A DNA stretch of 14,163 bases from Christensenella sp. UBA5399 (GTDB taxonomy: Bacteria; Bacillota; Clostridia; Christensenellales; Christensenellaceae). Shown piece by piece: positions 7,318 to 13,673 of this stretch. Every line of letters starts with the position of its first letter. Positions within the stretch are counted from its first letter, which is position 1. The position numbers were made by a program, and so were the translations under genes. The notes under the pieces are model-generated. The model saw only the letters and a list, made by a program, of their open reading frames with translations. It was not told the origin of the DNA and searched no databases. The stretch is from contig DHOD01000021.1 of NCBI GenBank assembly GCA_002407725.1, positions 2,777-16,939 on the forward strand. The letters run 5' to 3'.

Positions 7318-8407
7318 CGAAAAAAGAAAAATGCTGGTGGTTGACGATATAGAGGTCAACCGCGTCATACTGCGCCAGTTGTTCGCCGATGAATACGAAG
7401 TGATTGAGGCCGCCACCGGCCGCCAGGCGCTGGACCGGCTGGCGCAATACGGCGACCAAATCGCCATCATGCTGCTGGACCTTGTGATGCCCGATATGGA
7501 CGGCTTCCAGGTGCTGGAATCCATGAACGCATCGGGCGACATCAAACGCATACCGGTGATCATCATCACAGGCGACGTCAGCGACGAGCGGACCTTGGGC
7601 GGCTATGCACTGGGCGCGTCCGACCTTGTTTCCAAACCTTTTAACCCGGAGATCATCACGCGCAGGGTCAACAATGTGGCGGATTTGTACGACCATAAAA
7701 AATATCTGGAGCAAAAACTGCGGGAGCAAAAACGCGAGCTGGCCGAACAGGACAAGCGCCTCAAGCAGACAAACATGTTCCTGATCGACGCGCTCTCTAC
7801 CACGGTGGAATTTCGCGATGTGGAATCGGGCGAGCATGTCAAGCGCATCCGCAACCTGACAAAGATTTTCCTGGAAATGATCAACGACAAGTATCATTTG
7901 CCCAAGGAAGAAATTGACGCAATTGCCAACGCATCGGTGCTGCACGATATAGGTAAAATCGCCATACCCGACTCGGTGCTGTTAAAGCCGGGCCGGTTAA
8001 CGGATGAAGAATTCAAAATTATGAAAACGCACACCGTGCGCGGCTGCGAGATATTAAACAGCCTGCACTATGTACCCGATCAGGAATATTTTGGATATTG
8101 CTATGAGATCTGCCGCCACCACCACGAGCGGTGGGACGGAAAAGGATACCCCGACGGATTGAAAGGGGACGAAATCCCCATATGGGCGCAAGCGACATCG
8201 CTGGCGGATGTGTACGACGCCCTCACCAGCGACCGGGTTTACAAAAAAGCGTATTCGCACGAGCAAGCTGTCGAGATGATACTCAACGGCGAGTGCGGCA
8301 CATTCAACCCGCTCCTGATGGAACGGTTTAAAGAAATCAAGGACGACCTGCCCACGCTGATCGCCTTAACGGATATGGACGACCGGAATAAAACGGCGGA
8401 ACTATAA
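7310..8407 (+). CDS. Response regulator with HD-GYP c-di-GMP phosphodiesterase domain
   Basis: The 365-residue protein joins a receiver (about 8-125; acidic pair in LVVDD, acceptor D57 in LLDLVMPDMDG, KPF near 110) to an HD-GYP domain (about 160-350). The HD pair is H212-D213 in VLHDIGKIAIPD. The HHHERWDGKGYPDGL block holds GYP at 279-281, and LADVYDALTSDR follows. HD-GYP enzymes hydrolyse c-di-GMP to pGpG or GMP; the metal ligands I can recognise are present. A coiled-coil-like linker, about 125-155 (KYLEQKLREQKRELAEQDKRL), joins the domains. The start is TTG 7310 with GGGAG at 7296-7300, inside the end of the kinase gene; ATG 7331 is the alternative but would trim the receiver. Coupling to the hybrid kinase marks it as the likely output of that system. 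Confidence 0.9.
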   Translation: MSNEKRKMLVVDDIEVNRVILRQLFADEYEVIEAATGRQALDRLAQYGDQIAIMLLDLVMPDMDGFQVLESMNASGDIKRIPVIIITGDVSDERTLGGYALGASDLVSKPFNPEIITRRVNNVADLYDHKKYLEQKLREQKRELAEQDKRLKQTNMFLIDALSTTVEFRDVESGEHVKRIRNLTKIFLEMINDKYHLPKEEIDAIANASVLHDIGKIAIPDSVLLKPGRLTDEEFKIMKTHTVRGCEILNSLHYVPDQEYFGYCYEICRHHHERWDGKGYPDGLKGDEIPIWAQATSLADVYDALTSDRVYKKAYSHEQAVEMILNGECGTFNPLLMERFKEIKDDLPTLIALTDMDDRNKTAEL

Positions 8408-8749
8408 CCCGGCGGCGGCTTCTTGCGCGGCGGCCCTGGTGCCGTCCAACACCGCGTAGTATTCCGCTACGGTCTCCTCATTGGGGGCGCCCAGCTTCAG
8501 TTCCTCGTTTAATTTTGATGAGATATTGTACATCGCCGTGAAGGACAGGTTCCCCGCGGCGCCTTTTATGCCATGCGCAAACGCCGCGGCGCTCGGATAG
8601 TCCTGCTCCGCAAGGGCTTTTTCCAGCCCGGTCATTTCCTCGCTGTCCACAAAAAGGCCTATCAAAAGCTTCAGGGTGTTTTTATCCCCGCGGATACGCG
8701 AAAGCGCTTCTTCTACATTAAAATAATCTTGTGCAGTGTACTCCATCAT
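8402..8749 (-). CDS. Free-standing histidine phosphotransfer (HPt) protein
   Basis: This 115-residue protein is a single HPt domain. The motif FAHGIKGAAGNLS carries the phosphorylatable His (H59), with the usual HxxKG pattern and a helical, acidic surround. It should shuttle phosphoryl groups between a receiver of the neighbouring hybrid kinase and the receiver of the HD-GYP regulator. Two adjacent ATGs, 8749 and 8746, are possible starts; GGGAGG just upstream (8756-8761 on the + strand) suits either. The gene is convergent with the HD-GYP gene and the two stop regions overlap (TAG read from 8404-8402, TAA at 8405-8407), with no terminator between them. Each transcript is therefore likely to run antisense into the other. 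Confidence 0.88.
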   Translation of the reverse strand: MMEYTAQDYFNVEEALSRIRGDKNTLKLLIGLFVDSEEMTGLEKALAEQDYPSAAAFAHGIKGAAGNLSFTAMYNISSKLNEELKLGAPNEETVAEYYAVLDGTRAAAQEAAAGL

Positions 8750-8779
8750 ACACGGCCTCCCTTTTGTTATTCTGCCTTT

Positions 8780-8808
8780 ATTATAGTATAGGTTGGGGTT
8801 TATCGCCA
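8780..8808 (-). promoter_or_regulatory. Candidate promoter of the HPt gene
   Basis: On the minus strand a perfect TATAAT -10 box occupies 8785-8780. A weak -35 candidate, TGGCGA, lies at 8808-8803 with a 17-base spacer. The -10 box is 31 bases upstream of the HPt start. This places HPt under its own promoter, separate from the kinase operon. Confidence 0.5.
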
Positions 8809-8818
8809 CCATTAAATT

Positions 8819-8846
8819 TTGCACAGGGCCATTCCTGTTTATCAAT
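8819..8846 (+). promoter_or_regulatory. Weak candidate promoter of the LigD-type polymerase gene
   Basis: TTGCAC at 8819-8824 could be a -35 box. The best -10-like sequence is TATCAAT around 8840-8846, with a 15-base spacer that is short. The 146-base gap between the divergent HPt and polymerase genes must hold a promoter for this gene unless it is read from afar. The match is poor, so this is a tentative placement. Confidence 0.25.
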
Positions 8847-8895
8847 ATGGTGCAACATGCATTCTTACGCAATTGAAACAAAGGCAGGTACGGAT

Positions 8896-9819
8896 ATGAA
8901 AGAAACAGGAACATCTGATACGCAACGCCATGCGAGGGGCGCACCGCCAAATCTCGTAATCGAGGATGTGGCGATCACCAAGCCCGGCAAGATCCTTTAC
9001 GAAAAATCCGACATTACAAAAGCCGATGTCGCCAAATATTATGCAGAAGTTGCGCAGCGAATGATGCCGTATATTCAAAACAGGATCATCAGCATCGTGC
9101 GCTGCCCCGGCGGCATTGACGGCGGTTGCTTCTTCAAAAAGCATCCCGCAGGCGACAGCGGAATTGTAACAGTCGCTGTGGACTCCAACAACGGCGGCCA
9201 GGAAGAATACTTTTATATTGCGGACGTCCGCGGGTTGATCGCCGAAGTCCAGATGTACACGTTGGAATTTCATACGTGGGGCAGCAAGGTTGATTCCCTG
9301 GAAAAACCCGATGTGATGGTGTTTGATTTGGACCCGGACAAAGGTATGGACTTGGCAAGGGTGCGGCAGGGGGTGCTGGACCTGAAGCGCTTACTGGATA
9401 AACATGCGCTGACGTCCTACCTGAAAACAAGCGGCGGCAAAGGGTATCACATTGTCGTTCCATTCGCACAAGAGGCCGATTGGGGCGCTTTTCACGGATT
9501 CGCAAAAAGCATAGCGCAAACAATGGAAACCACATGGCCCGACAGGTATACAAGCAACAGCAGAAAGGGCCGCCGGGATGGCAAGATTTTTATCGACTGG
9601 CTCCGGAACACCAGGGGGGCCACCAGTGTCGCGCCTTATTCCATCCGGGCGCGGGAAGGCGCGCCTGTATCCATGCCGATCTTTTGGGATGCGCTTGCCA
9701 CGGTGCCGCCCCAGGGCGTCGATATTGCGGGGGCAATCGCCCGGCTGCGCGACCATGATCCGTGGGAAGGGTTCTTTGAAAATCCGCAATCGTTTCCCGG
9801 TTACGGCGTATTAACTTAA
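8896..9819 (+). CDS. Stand-alone LigD-type NHEJ DNA polymerase/primase (PolDom)
   Basis: The 307-residue protein matches the polymerase domain of bacterial LigD, an archaeo-eukaryotic primase-fold enzyme that fills ends during non-homologous end joining and can add ribonucleotides. Family blocks in order: ITKPGKILY and ITKADVAKYY, VRCPGGIDGGCFFKKH, EFHTWGSK, the catalytic metal site FDLDPD (D144, D146), KTSGGKGYHIVVPF, and near the C terminus FIDWLRNTRGATSVAPYSIRA (written as positions about 234-254) with PVSMPIFWDAL. ATG 8896 places the family match near the N terminus with CAGG seven bases upstream; ATG 8857 is an in-frame alternative with a poorer site. No ligase or phosphoesterase domain is fused, and no ku or ligD ligase gene is in the window, so partners must be encoded elsewhere if NHEJ is complete. 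Confidence 0.9.
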   Translation: MKETGTSDTQRHARGAPPNLVIEDVAITKPGKILYEKSDITKADVAKYYAEVAQRMMPYIQNRIISIVRCPGGIDGGCFFKKHPAGDSGIVTVAVDSNNGGQEEYFYIADVRGLIAEVQMYTLEFHTWGSKVDSLEKPDVMVFDLDPDKGMDLARVRQGVLDLKRLLDKHALTSYLKTSGGKGYHIVVPFAQEADWGAFHGFAKSIAQTMETTWPDRYTSNSRKGRRDGKIFIDWLRNTRGATSVAPYSIRAREGAPVSMPIFWDALATVPPQGVDIAGAIARLRDHDPWEGFFENPQSFPGYGVLT

Positions 9820-9833
9820 AGTCGCACATTTTG

Positions 9834-9860
9834 TTGACGCTGCCTGCCCGCTGTGATACC
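9834..9860 (+). promoter_or_regulatory. Candidate promoter of the RpiR-family regulator gene
   Basis: TTGACG at 9834-9839 matches five of six -35 bases. TGTGATACC at 9852-9860 resembles an extended -10 box, but the spacer is only about 15 bases and the -10 match is poor. The position, about 25-50 bases before the regulator start, is right for its promoter. Confidence 0.35.
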
Positions 9861-9883
9861 CTCAGTAATAAGAGGTGGCTGGT

Positions 9884-10675
9884 ATGGCCCGCGATTTTTT
9901 CGATTTTGTGCAAAACAACTCCAAACCGCTTAACAATACGGAAATGCGGATGTTTGATTTTGTGGTCAAAAATATGGATCGCGTCAAATATATGAGCATC
10001 CGTATGCTTGCGCACGAATGCTTTGTTTCCACAACCACGGTGTTCCGCTTCGTCAAAAAGCTGGGGTTTTTGGGCTACAACCAGTTTCTGGCAATGCTGC
10101 AGCTGACGGACGATTCCGCCGAGCGGGCAATGATTCCCAAGGCGATGAAAAAAACCGCGTACAGCGAGGAATACCTGAAAAACATCATTGAGACGGTGCG
10201 CGTACTCAAAAAAGAGAGCGTCAGGGAACTGCAGGAATTGTTAAAAACAAACCCCAAAATATACCTTGTCTCGCTGGGGCTTGCGCTGGAGGCCGCGCGT
10301 TATGTACAGCACATATTGATTGCACTGGGGCACGACGCCGAAATTGCCGCGATGGATTACGAGGTTGCATCCATGCTGGGGCGGATTGGCACGGGCGATC
10401 TGGCGTTCGTGTTCTCGTACACGGGCGAGGAACAGCGGTTGATCGATGCCATCGAGCGGATCAAAAGCGAAAGCCACGCCAAGGTTGTCTCCGTGACGCG
10501 GGCGGACAACAACATGGTCCAGATGCTCAGCGACATCAACTTCTATTATTTTGCGGACGAACTGCATATAGGCGGCGCCGACATCACTTCGCGTATCTCC
10601 ATCATCGCGGTCATGGAAATGGTCTTTTATGAGATGTTCGCCAAAGATGATGGCGTTTTGTTCACAAAAAAGTAA
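9884..10675 (+). CDS. MurR/RpiR-family transcriptional regulator (HTH plus SIS domain)
   Basis: The 263-residue protein has an N-terminal RpiR-type helix-turn-helix (about 17-75; SIRMLAHECFVSTTTVFRFVKKLGF) and a C-terminal SIS sugar-phosphate-binding fold (about 110-250), with VFSYTGEEQRLIDAI matching the usual 'SxSG.t' region. Members normally sense phosphosugars and regulate neighbouring catabolic genes. ATG 9884 is chosen because GAGG at 9872-9875 lies eight bases upstream; GTG 9875 is possible but overlaps that site. The gene stands between a polymerase gene and the agmatine cluster, all on the same strand, so it may regulate the agmatine genes 291 bp downstream. Agmatine and putrescine are not sugar phosphates, so the ligand is open. 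Confidence 0.88.
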   Translation: MARDFFDFVQNNSKPLNNTEMRMFDFVVKNMDRVKYMSIRMLAHECFVSTTTVFRFVKKLGFLGYNQFLAMLQLTDDSAERAMIPKAMKKTAYSEEYLKNIIETVRVLKKESVRELQELLKTNPKIYLVSLGLALEAARYVQHILIALGHDAEIAAMDYEVASMLGRIGTGDLAFVFSYTGEEQRLIDAIERIKSESHAKVVSVTRADNNMVQMLSDINFYYFADELHIGGADITSRISIIAVMEMVFYEMFAKDDGVLFTKK

Positions 10676-10722
10676 CACGCATCCAACCTTTGTTACACCC
10701 TTTCCAACATTACCCAATTGGC

Positions 10723-10751
10723 TGGACAAATGCATTTTTCAGGTATATATT
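10723..10751 (+). promoter_or_regulatory. Strong sigma-A-like promoter upstream of the agmatine cluster
   Basis: TGGACA at 10723-10728 and TATATT at 10746-10751 each match five of six consensus bases and are 17 bases apart. Transcription would start near 10758, leaving a leader of about 209 nucleotides before the carbamoyltransferase start. The -10 box directly abuts a terminator-like hairpin. Confidence 0.6.
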
Positions 10752-10797
10752 GGTGTCATCATCAGGCGGAACACCGCCGGGCGACGGACACTTTTTT
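10752..10797 (+). terminator. Terminator-like hairpin with T6 tract in the intergenic leader
   Basis: An inner stem GGCGG (10765-10769)/CCGCC (10774-10778) with loop AACA is enclosed by an outer stem GGTGTC (10752-10757)/GACACT (10787-10792). Interior loops of seven and eight bases separate the two. Six Ts follow at 10792-10797. Read from the regulator gene it would end that transcript 77 bases after its stop codon. Read from the promoter just before it, only the inner stem would be in the RNA, so it might instead act as an attenuator. Confidence 0.55.
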
Positions 10798-10903
10798 AAC
10801 TATTGTAATCAGCGTAAATTGAAAAACTTCATCACAATTGTTTTATGTGCTATTGGTTATTTGTCTCAGGAAACAGTCAGTATTCAACATAAATGTTTAT
10901 TAT

Positions 10904-10928
10904 TGTTTCAGATGTCTATATTGAAACA
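10904..10928. promoter_or_regulatory. Inverted repeat, candidate operator for the agmatine genes
   Basis: TGTTTCA (10904-10910) and TGAAACA (10922-10928) form a perfect 7-bp inverted repeat with an 11-base AT-rich centre. It ends 38 bases before the carbamoyltransferase start codon. A further GAAACA lies at 10870-10875. The spacing suits a dimeric regulator such as the adjacent RpiR protein, but the repeat would also form an RNA hairpin in the leader. Confidence 0.4.
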
Positions 10929-10966
10929 TAGGGTAAAAATCATTATTTTCAAGGAGGATAGAACAA

Positions 10967-11983
10967 ATGGCTCGTGTCAAAGACTTTGTTGAGACGGTAG
11001 GTTTTACCAAGGAAGAAATCCTGGATATTGTCAATCTGGGTATCAGGGTCAAAAAAGCGGTCAAGATGGGGTATTATCCGCAGTTGATGAAGCATAAGGT
11101 GCTGGGCATGATTTTTATGCAGAGCTCGACGCGCACGCGTTGCTCCTTTGAAACGGCGATGGCGCAAATGGGCGGGCATGCGCAATACCTTGCCCCGGGC
11201 CAGATCCAGCTGGGCGGGCACGAAACGATTGAGGACACGGCGCAGGTGTTGTCGCGCTTGCTGGATATTGTGATGGCGCGCGTAGACCGCCACAGCCAGG
11301 TGGCCGACCTTGCGACCCACGCCACCATTCCCGTCCTGAACGCAATGAGCGATTATAACCATCCCACGCAGGAAATCGGCGACCTCACAACCATCATAGA
11401 ACACCTGCCCGCAGGCAAAAAGCTGGAAGACCTGAAGGTGGTTTTCGTAGGCGACCAGACGCAAGTCTGCTTCTCGCTGATGTGCATTTGCGCCAAAATG
11501 GGCTGTGAATTTGTACAGTTTGGCCCCAAAGGATATCAGCTTACGGAAGAAAAGCTGGACATCGGCCGCAAGATGTGCGAAGTATCGGGCGGCTGCGTTC
11601 GCGTGACCGAGGATGAAGACGACGCCATGGCCGGCGCGGATTTTGTATATACCGACGTTTGGTATGGGCTCTATGACGCCGAGCTTTCCGAAGAAGAACG
11701 CATGCACATTTTCTATCCAAAATACCAAGTGGATATGGATCTTATGAAAAAAGCCTCGCCCAACGTGAAGTTCATGCACTGCCTGCCTGCCTCCCGCGGC
11801 GAGGAAGTGGCGGCGGAAGTCATCGATAACAAGGACATCTCCATTGTGTTTGACGAAGCGGAAAACCGCCTGACATCCATCCGCGCGCTGCTTGTGACAT
11901 TCCTGCAGCGGAACAGCGAGCTGGACAAGGCGACCTTTGCGGATGAAATGGCCAAACTGGACGCTTTTTTGGCTGGGAAATAA
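10967..11983 (+). CDS. ptcA: Putrescine carbamoyltransferase
   Basis: This 338-residue enzyme catalyses phosphorolysis of N-carbamoylputrescine to putrescine and carbamoyl phosphate, the middle step of the agmatine deiminase pathway. The carbamoyl-phosphate site STRTR is at 54-58. [35 protein letters not shown] and HCLP (271-274) follow the transcarbamoylase pattern. YTDVWYGLY and the following ELSEEERM...FYPKYQV region match the Enterococcus putrescine enzyme as I recall it and differ from the SMG loop of ornithine carbamoyltransferases. ATG 10967 has AAGGAGG at 10951-10957. It is followed by an agmatine:putrescine antiporter and agmatine deiminase, which confirms the substrate. The gene carries a long AT-rich leader with a candidate operator. 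Plain ornithine carbamoyltransferase is the alternative but is unlikely. Confidence 0.93.
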   Translation: MARVKDFVETVGFTKEEILDIVNLGIRVKKAVKMGYYPQLMKHKVLGMIFMQSSTRTRCSFETAMAQMGGHAQYLAPGQIQLGGHETIEDTAQVLSRLLDIVMARVDRHSQVADLATHATIPVLNAMSDYNHPTQEIGDLTTIIEHLPAGKKLEDLKVVFVGDQTQVCFSLMCICAKMGCEFVQFGPKGYQLTEEKLDIGRKMCEVSGGCVRVTEDEDDAMAGADFVYTDVWYGLYDAELSEEERMHIFYPKYQVDMDLMKKASPNVKFMHCLPASRGEEVAAEVIDNKDISIVFDEAENRLTSIRALLVTFLQRNSELDKATFADEMAKLDAFLAGK

Positions 11984-12000
11984 CTCGTTTACATTGCCTG

Positions 12001-12024
12001 TGCGGGGGATATCCATCCCCCGCA
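12001..12024 (+). other. Perfect 10-bp GC-rich hairpin after ptcA
   Basis: TGCGGGGGAT (12001-12010) pairs fully with ATCCCCCGCA (12015-12024) around the loop ATCC. It lies 17 bases after the ptcA stop codon. Only AAAAGGCCCC and TTT follow, so there is no proper T tract. It may protect the upstream mRNA from 3' exonucleases or terminate part of the transcripts. Confidence 0.5.
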
Positions 12025-12077
12025 AAAGGCCCCTTTATGATACCAATCATTGAACGGCTTACCTAAAAACGTTACGC

Positions 12078-12109
12078 ATACCCTGTCACTGCAAAAAGTG
12101 ACCGGGTAT
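12078..12109 (+). other. Second hairpin in the ptcA-aguD gap
   Basis: ATACCC (12078-12083) pairs with GGGTAT (12104-12109). After one T-C mismatch, GTCACT (12085-12090) pairs with AGTGAC (12097-12102) around the loop GCAAAA. That makes 12 pairs with one mismatch. No T tract follows on the + strand. It lies about 50 bases before the aguD start and could control expression of the antiporter or be a protein-binding site. Confidence 0.45.
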
Positions 12110-12160
12110 TAAAAACACAGAGCGTTTTGCATTGGTAAATAGTATGAGGAGGTAAATTCT

Positions 12161-13570
12161 ATGGAAGTAAAAAAGAAGAAGGAGTTTCGGCTGTTTGACG
12201 CGGTGCTTGCCGCTGTGTGTATTGTGCTGGTGGTGGAATCGGTTGCGCCGGTTGCGGCCATCGGGCCCATGCAGTACATCTGGTGGGCCATTATGCTGGT
12301 GGCGTTTTTCCTCCCCTACGGGATGATCTCCGCCGAGCTTGGTACCGCCTATGACGATGAAGGCGGGCTGTACGACTGGGTCAAGCGCGCGTTTGGCAGG
12401 CGTACAGGCTCGCGTACGGCATGGTATTACTGGGTCAACTTCCCGCTTTGGATGGCATCGCTCGCCGTGATGTTCACATCCATTTTTACCGAAGCAACGG
12501 GCATCGAGATCCCCGTCGGCCTTGCGCTGGTCATCCAGCTTGCGTTCATCTGGTTTGTCATTTTTGTCAGCCGCTTCCGCGTCAGCGAGAGCAAGGCGCT
12601 GATCAACTCCGGTACCATTGTAAAGGTGATACTGGTGCTGATGCTTGGGTGCCTCGGCATATACGGCGCAGTGACAAACGGCATGGCCAACACCGGTTCG
12701 CTTGCGGATATTTCCCCGTTGATGGGTATTTCGTTTGTATCCATTATACTGTTCAACTTCATGGGTTTTGAGGTTGTGACTACGTTTGCGGGCGACATGC
12801 AGAATCCCAAAAAACAGATCCCAAAAGCCATTATACTGGGCGGCGTACTGATTGCGGTGTTCTACCTGTTTGCCGCCTTTGGCATCAGCGCCGCCATCCC
12901 GGTGGACGAGCTGTCCATGGATACAGGATTCATGGAATCCATCGCGCTGCTGATGGGAAGCCCCCAGGCAATTGTCATGATTATCGTGGGCGTGATGTTC
13001 ATGTTTACGCTGATCGCCAACCTGACCTCGTGGTCGTTCGGCGTCAACTACGTGGCCATGTACGCGGCCCGCGACCATGCCATGCCCAAGGTTTTTGACA
13101 AGGAAAACAAGTACGAAGTGCCCTCGAGCTCCAACATCTTAAACGGCGCGATCGCCAGCATCATCGTGGTGGTTGCGACAATCATAGGCGAGATCAACCC
13201 CGACGCGCTCGATACGTTCTGGACGCTGTTCGCGCTCAATGTGGTGACGCTGCTTGCGTCGTACATCTTTATGTTCCCGGCGTTCTGGAAGCTGCGCAAG
13301 GTAGACCCGGACAGGCCGCGCCCCTACAAGGTGCCCGGCGGCAAAGGCATGATTGCAGTTATGACTTTTGTGCCGCTGATACTGCTCATTATGGCGATCT
13401 TCTTCAGCATGTTCTATTACAACGAGGATACCGGCGGGCTGGAGCCCGACTGGACGCTGATCATCGGCGTTATCATCGCGGTGGTGCTGGGAGAGATCAT
13501 TGCCGCCATGAGCGTAAAAAAGGCCAAAAAGCTGGGTCTGCCCGACAAGGAAATATCAGGTGACAGTTGA
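12161..13570 (+). CDS. aguD: Agmatine:putrescine antiporter, APC family permease
   Basis: The 469-residue membrane protein is an APC-superfamily amino acid/polyamine transporter with about twelve hydrophobic segments, the first at about 13-35 (DAVLAAVCIVLVVESVAPVA). The conserved family region near helix 6 (ILFNFMGFEVVTTFAGDMQNPKKQIPKAI, about 193-222, only key parts noted) is clear, as is RPRPYKVPGGKG in the late cytoplasmic loop (about 386-397). Its place between putrescine carbamoyltransferase and agmatine deiminase points to exchange of external agmatine for internal putrescine. ATG 12161 has TGAGGAGGT eight bases upstream. The 177-base gap before it holds two hairpins and the gap after it holds two more, so it may be expressed at a different level from its neighbours. 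Sequence alone would only say APC permease. Confidence 0.87.
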   Translation: MEVKKKKEFRLFDAVLAAVCIVLVVESVAPVAAIGPMQYIWWAIMLVAFFLPYGMISAELGTAYDDEGGLYDWVKRAFGRRTGSRTAWYYWVNFPLWMASLAVMFTSIFTEATGIEIPVGLALVIQLAFIWFVIFVSRFRVSESKALINSGTIVKVILVLMLGCLGIYGAVTNGMANTGSLADISPLMGISFVSIILFNFMGFEVVTTFAGDMQNPKKQIPKAIILGGVLIAVFYLFAAFGISAAIPVDELSMDTGFMESIALLMGSPQAIVMIIVGVMFMFTLIANLTSWSFGVNYVAMYAARDHAMPKVFDKENKYEVPSSSNILNGAIASIIVVVATIIGEINPDALDTFWTLFALNVVTLLASYIFMFPAFWKLRKVDPDRPRPYKVPGGKGMIAVMTFVPLILLIMAIFFSMFYYNEDTGGLEPDWTLIIGVIIAVVLGEIIAAMSVKKAKKLGLPDKEISGDS

Positions 13571-13605
13571 TCAAATCAAGGCTATCACCTAAGCGAATCA
13601 GGAAC

Positions 13606-13619
13606 GGCTGAAACCAGCC
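13606..13619 (+). other. Small hairpin in the aguD-aguA gap
   Basis: GGCTG (13606-13610) pairs with CAGCC (13615-13619) around the loop AAAC. It begins 36 bases after the aguD stop codon. No T tract follows, so it is not a convincing terminator. Confidence 0.35.
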
Positions 13620-13640
13620 AGGAATAAAACCATTATTTGA

Positions 13641-13658
13641 CCTCGCGCGCGGCGCGGG
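13641..13658 (+). other. GC-rich hairpin directly before the aguA ribosome binding site
   Basis: CGCGC (13644-13648) pairs with GCGCG (13652-13656) around GCG, extended by CC (13641-13642) with GG (13657-13658) past a bulged T. It ends one or two bases before the purine-rich AAGGAAGGA ribosome binding site of aguA. It could influence ribosome access or mark a processing site. Confidence 0.45.
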
Positions 13659-13673
13659 AAAGGAAGGAAACCA

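Noticed and set aside
8731..8895. Longer N terminus for the LigD-type polymerase
   Set aside because: The upstream codons encode a low-complexity, Cys- and Ser-rich stretch across the promoter region of the divergent HPt gene. The family match begins shortly after ATG 8896.
10752..10800. Guanidine riboswitch in front of the agmatine genes
   Set aside because: The idea was attractive because agmatine has a guanidino group. The hairpin loop is AACA rather than the ACGR loops of the guanidine-II class, and I could not match the conserved cores of the guanidine-I or -III classes.
10967..11983. Ornithine carbamoyltransferase
   Set aside because: The YGLY and YPKYQV region and the antiporter and agmatine deiminase neighbours point to putrescine as substrate.
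12086..13078. Long open frame on the minus strand inside the antiporter gene
   Set aside because: The translation is rich in His, Gln and Asn, without a domain pattern, and is opposite a clear APC permease.
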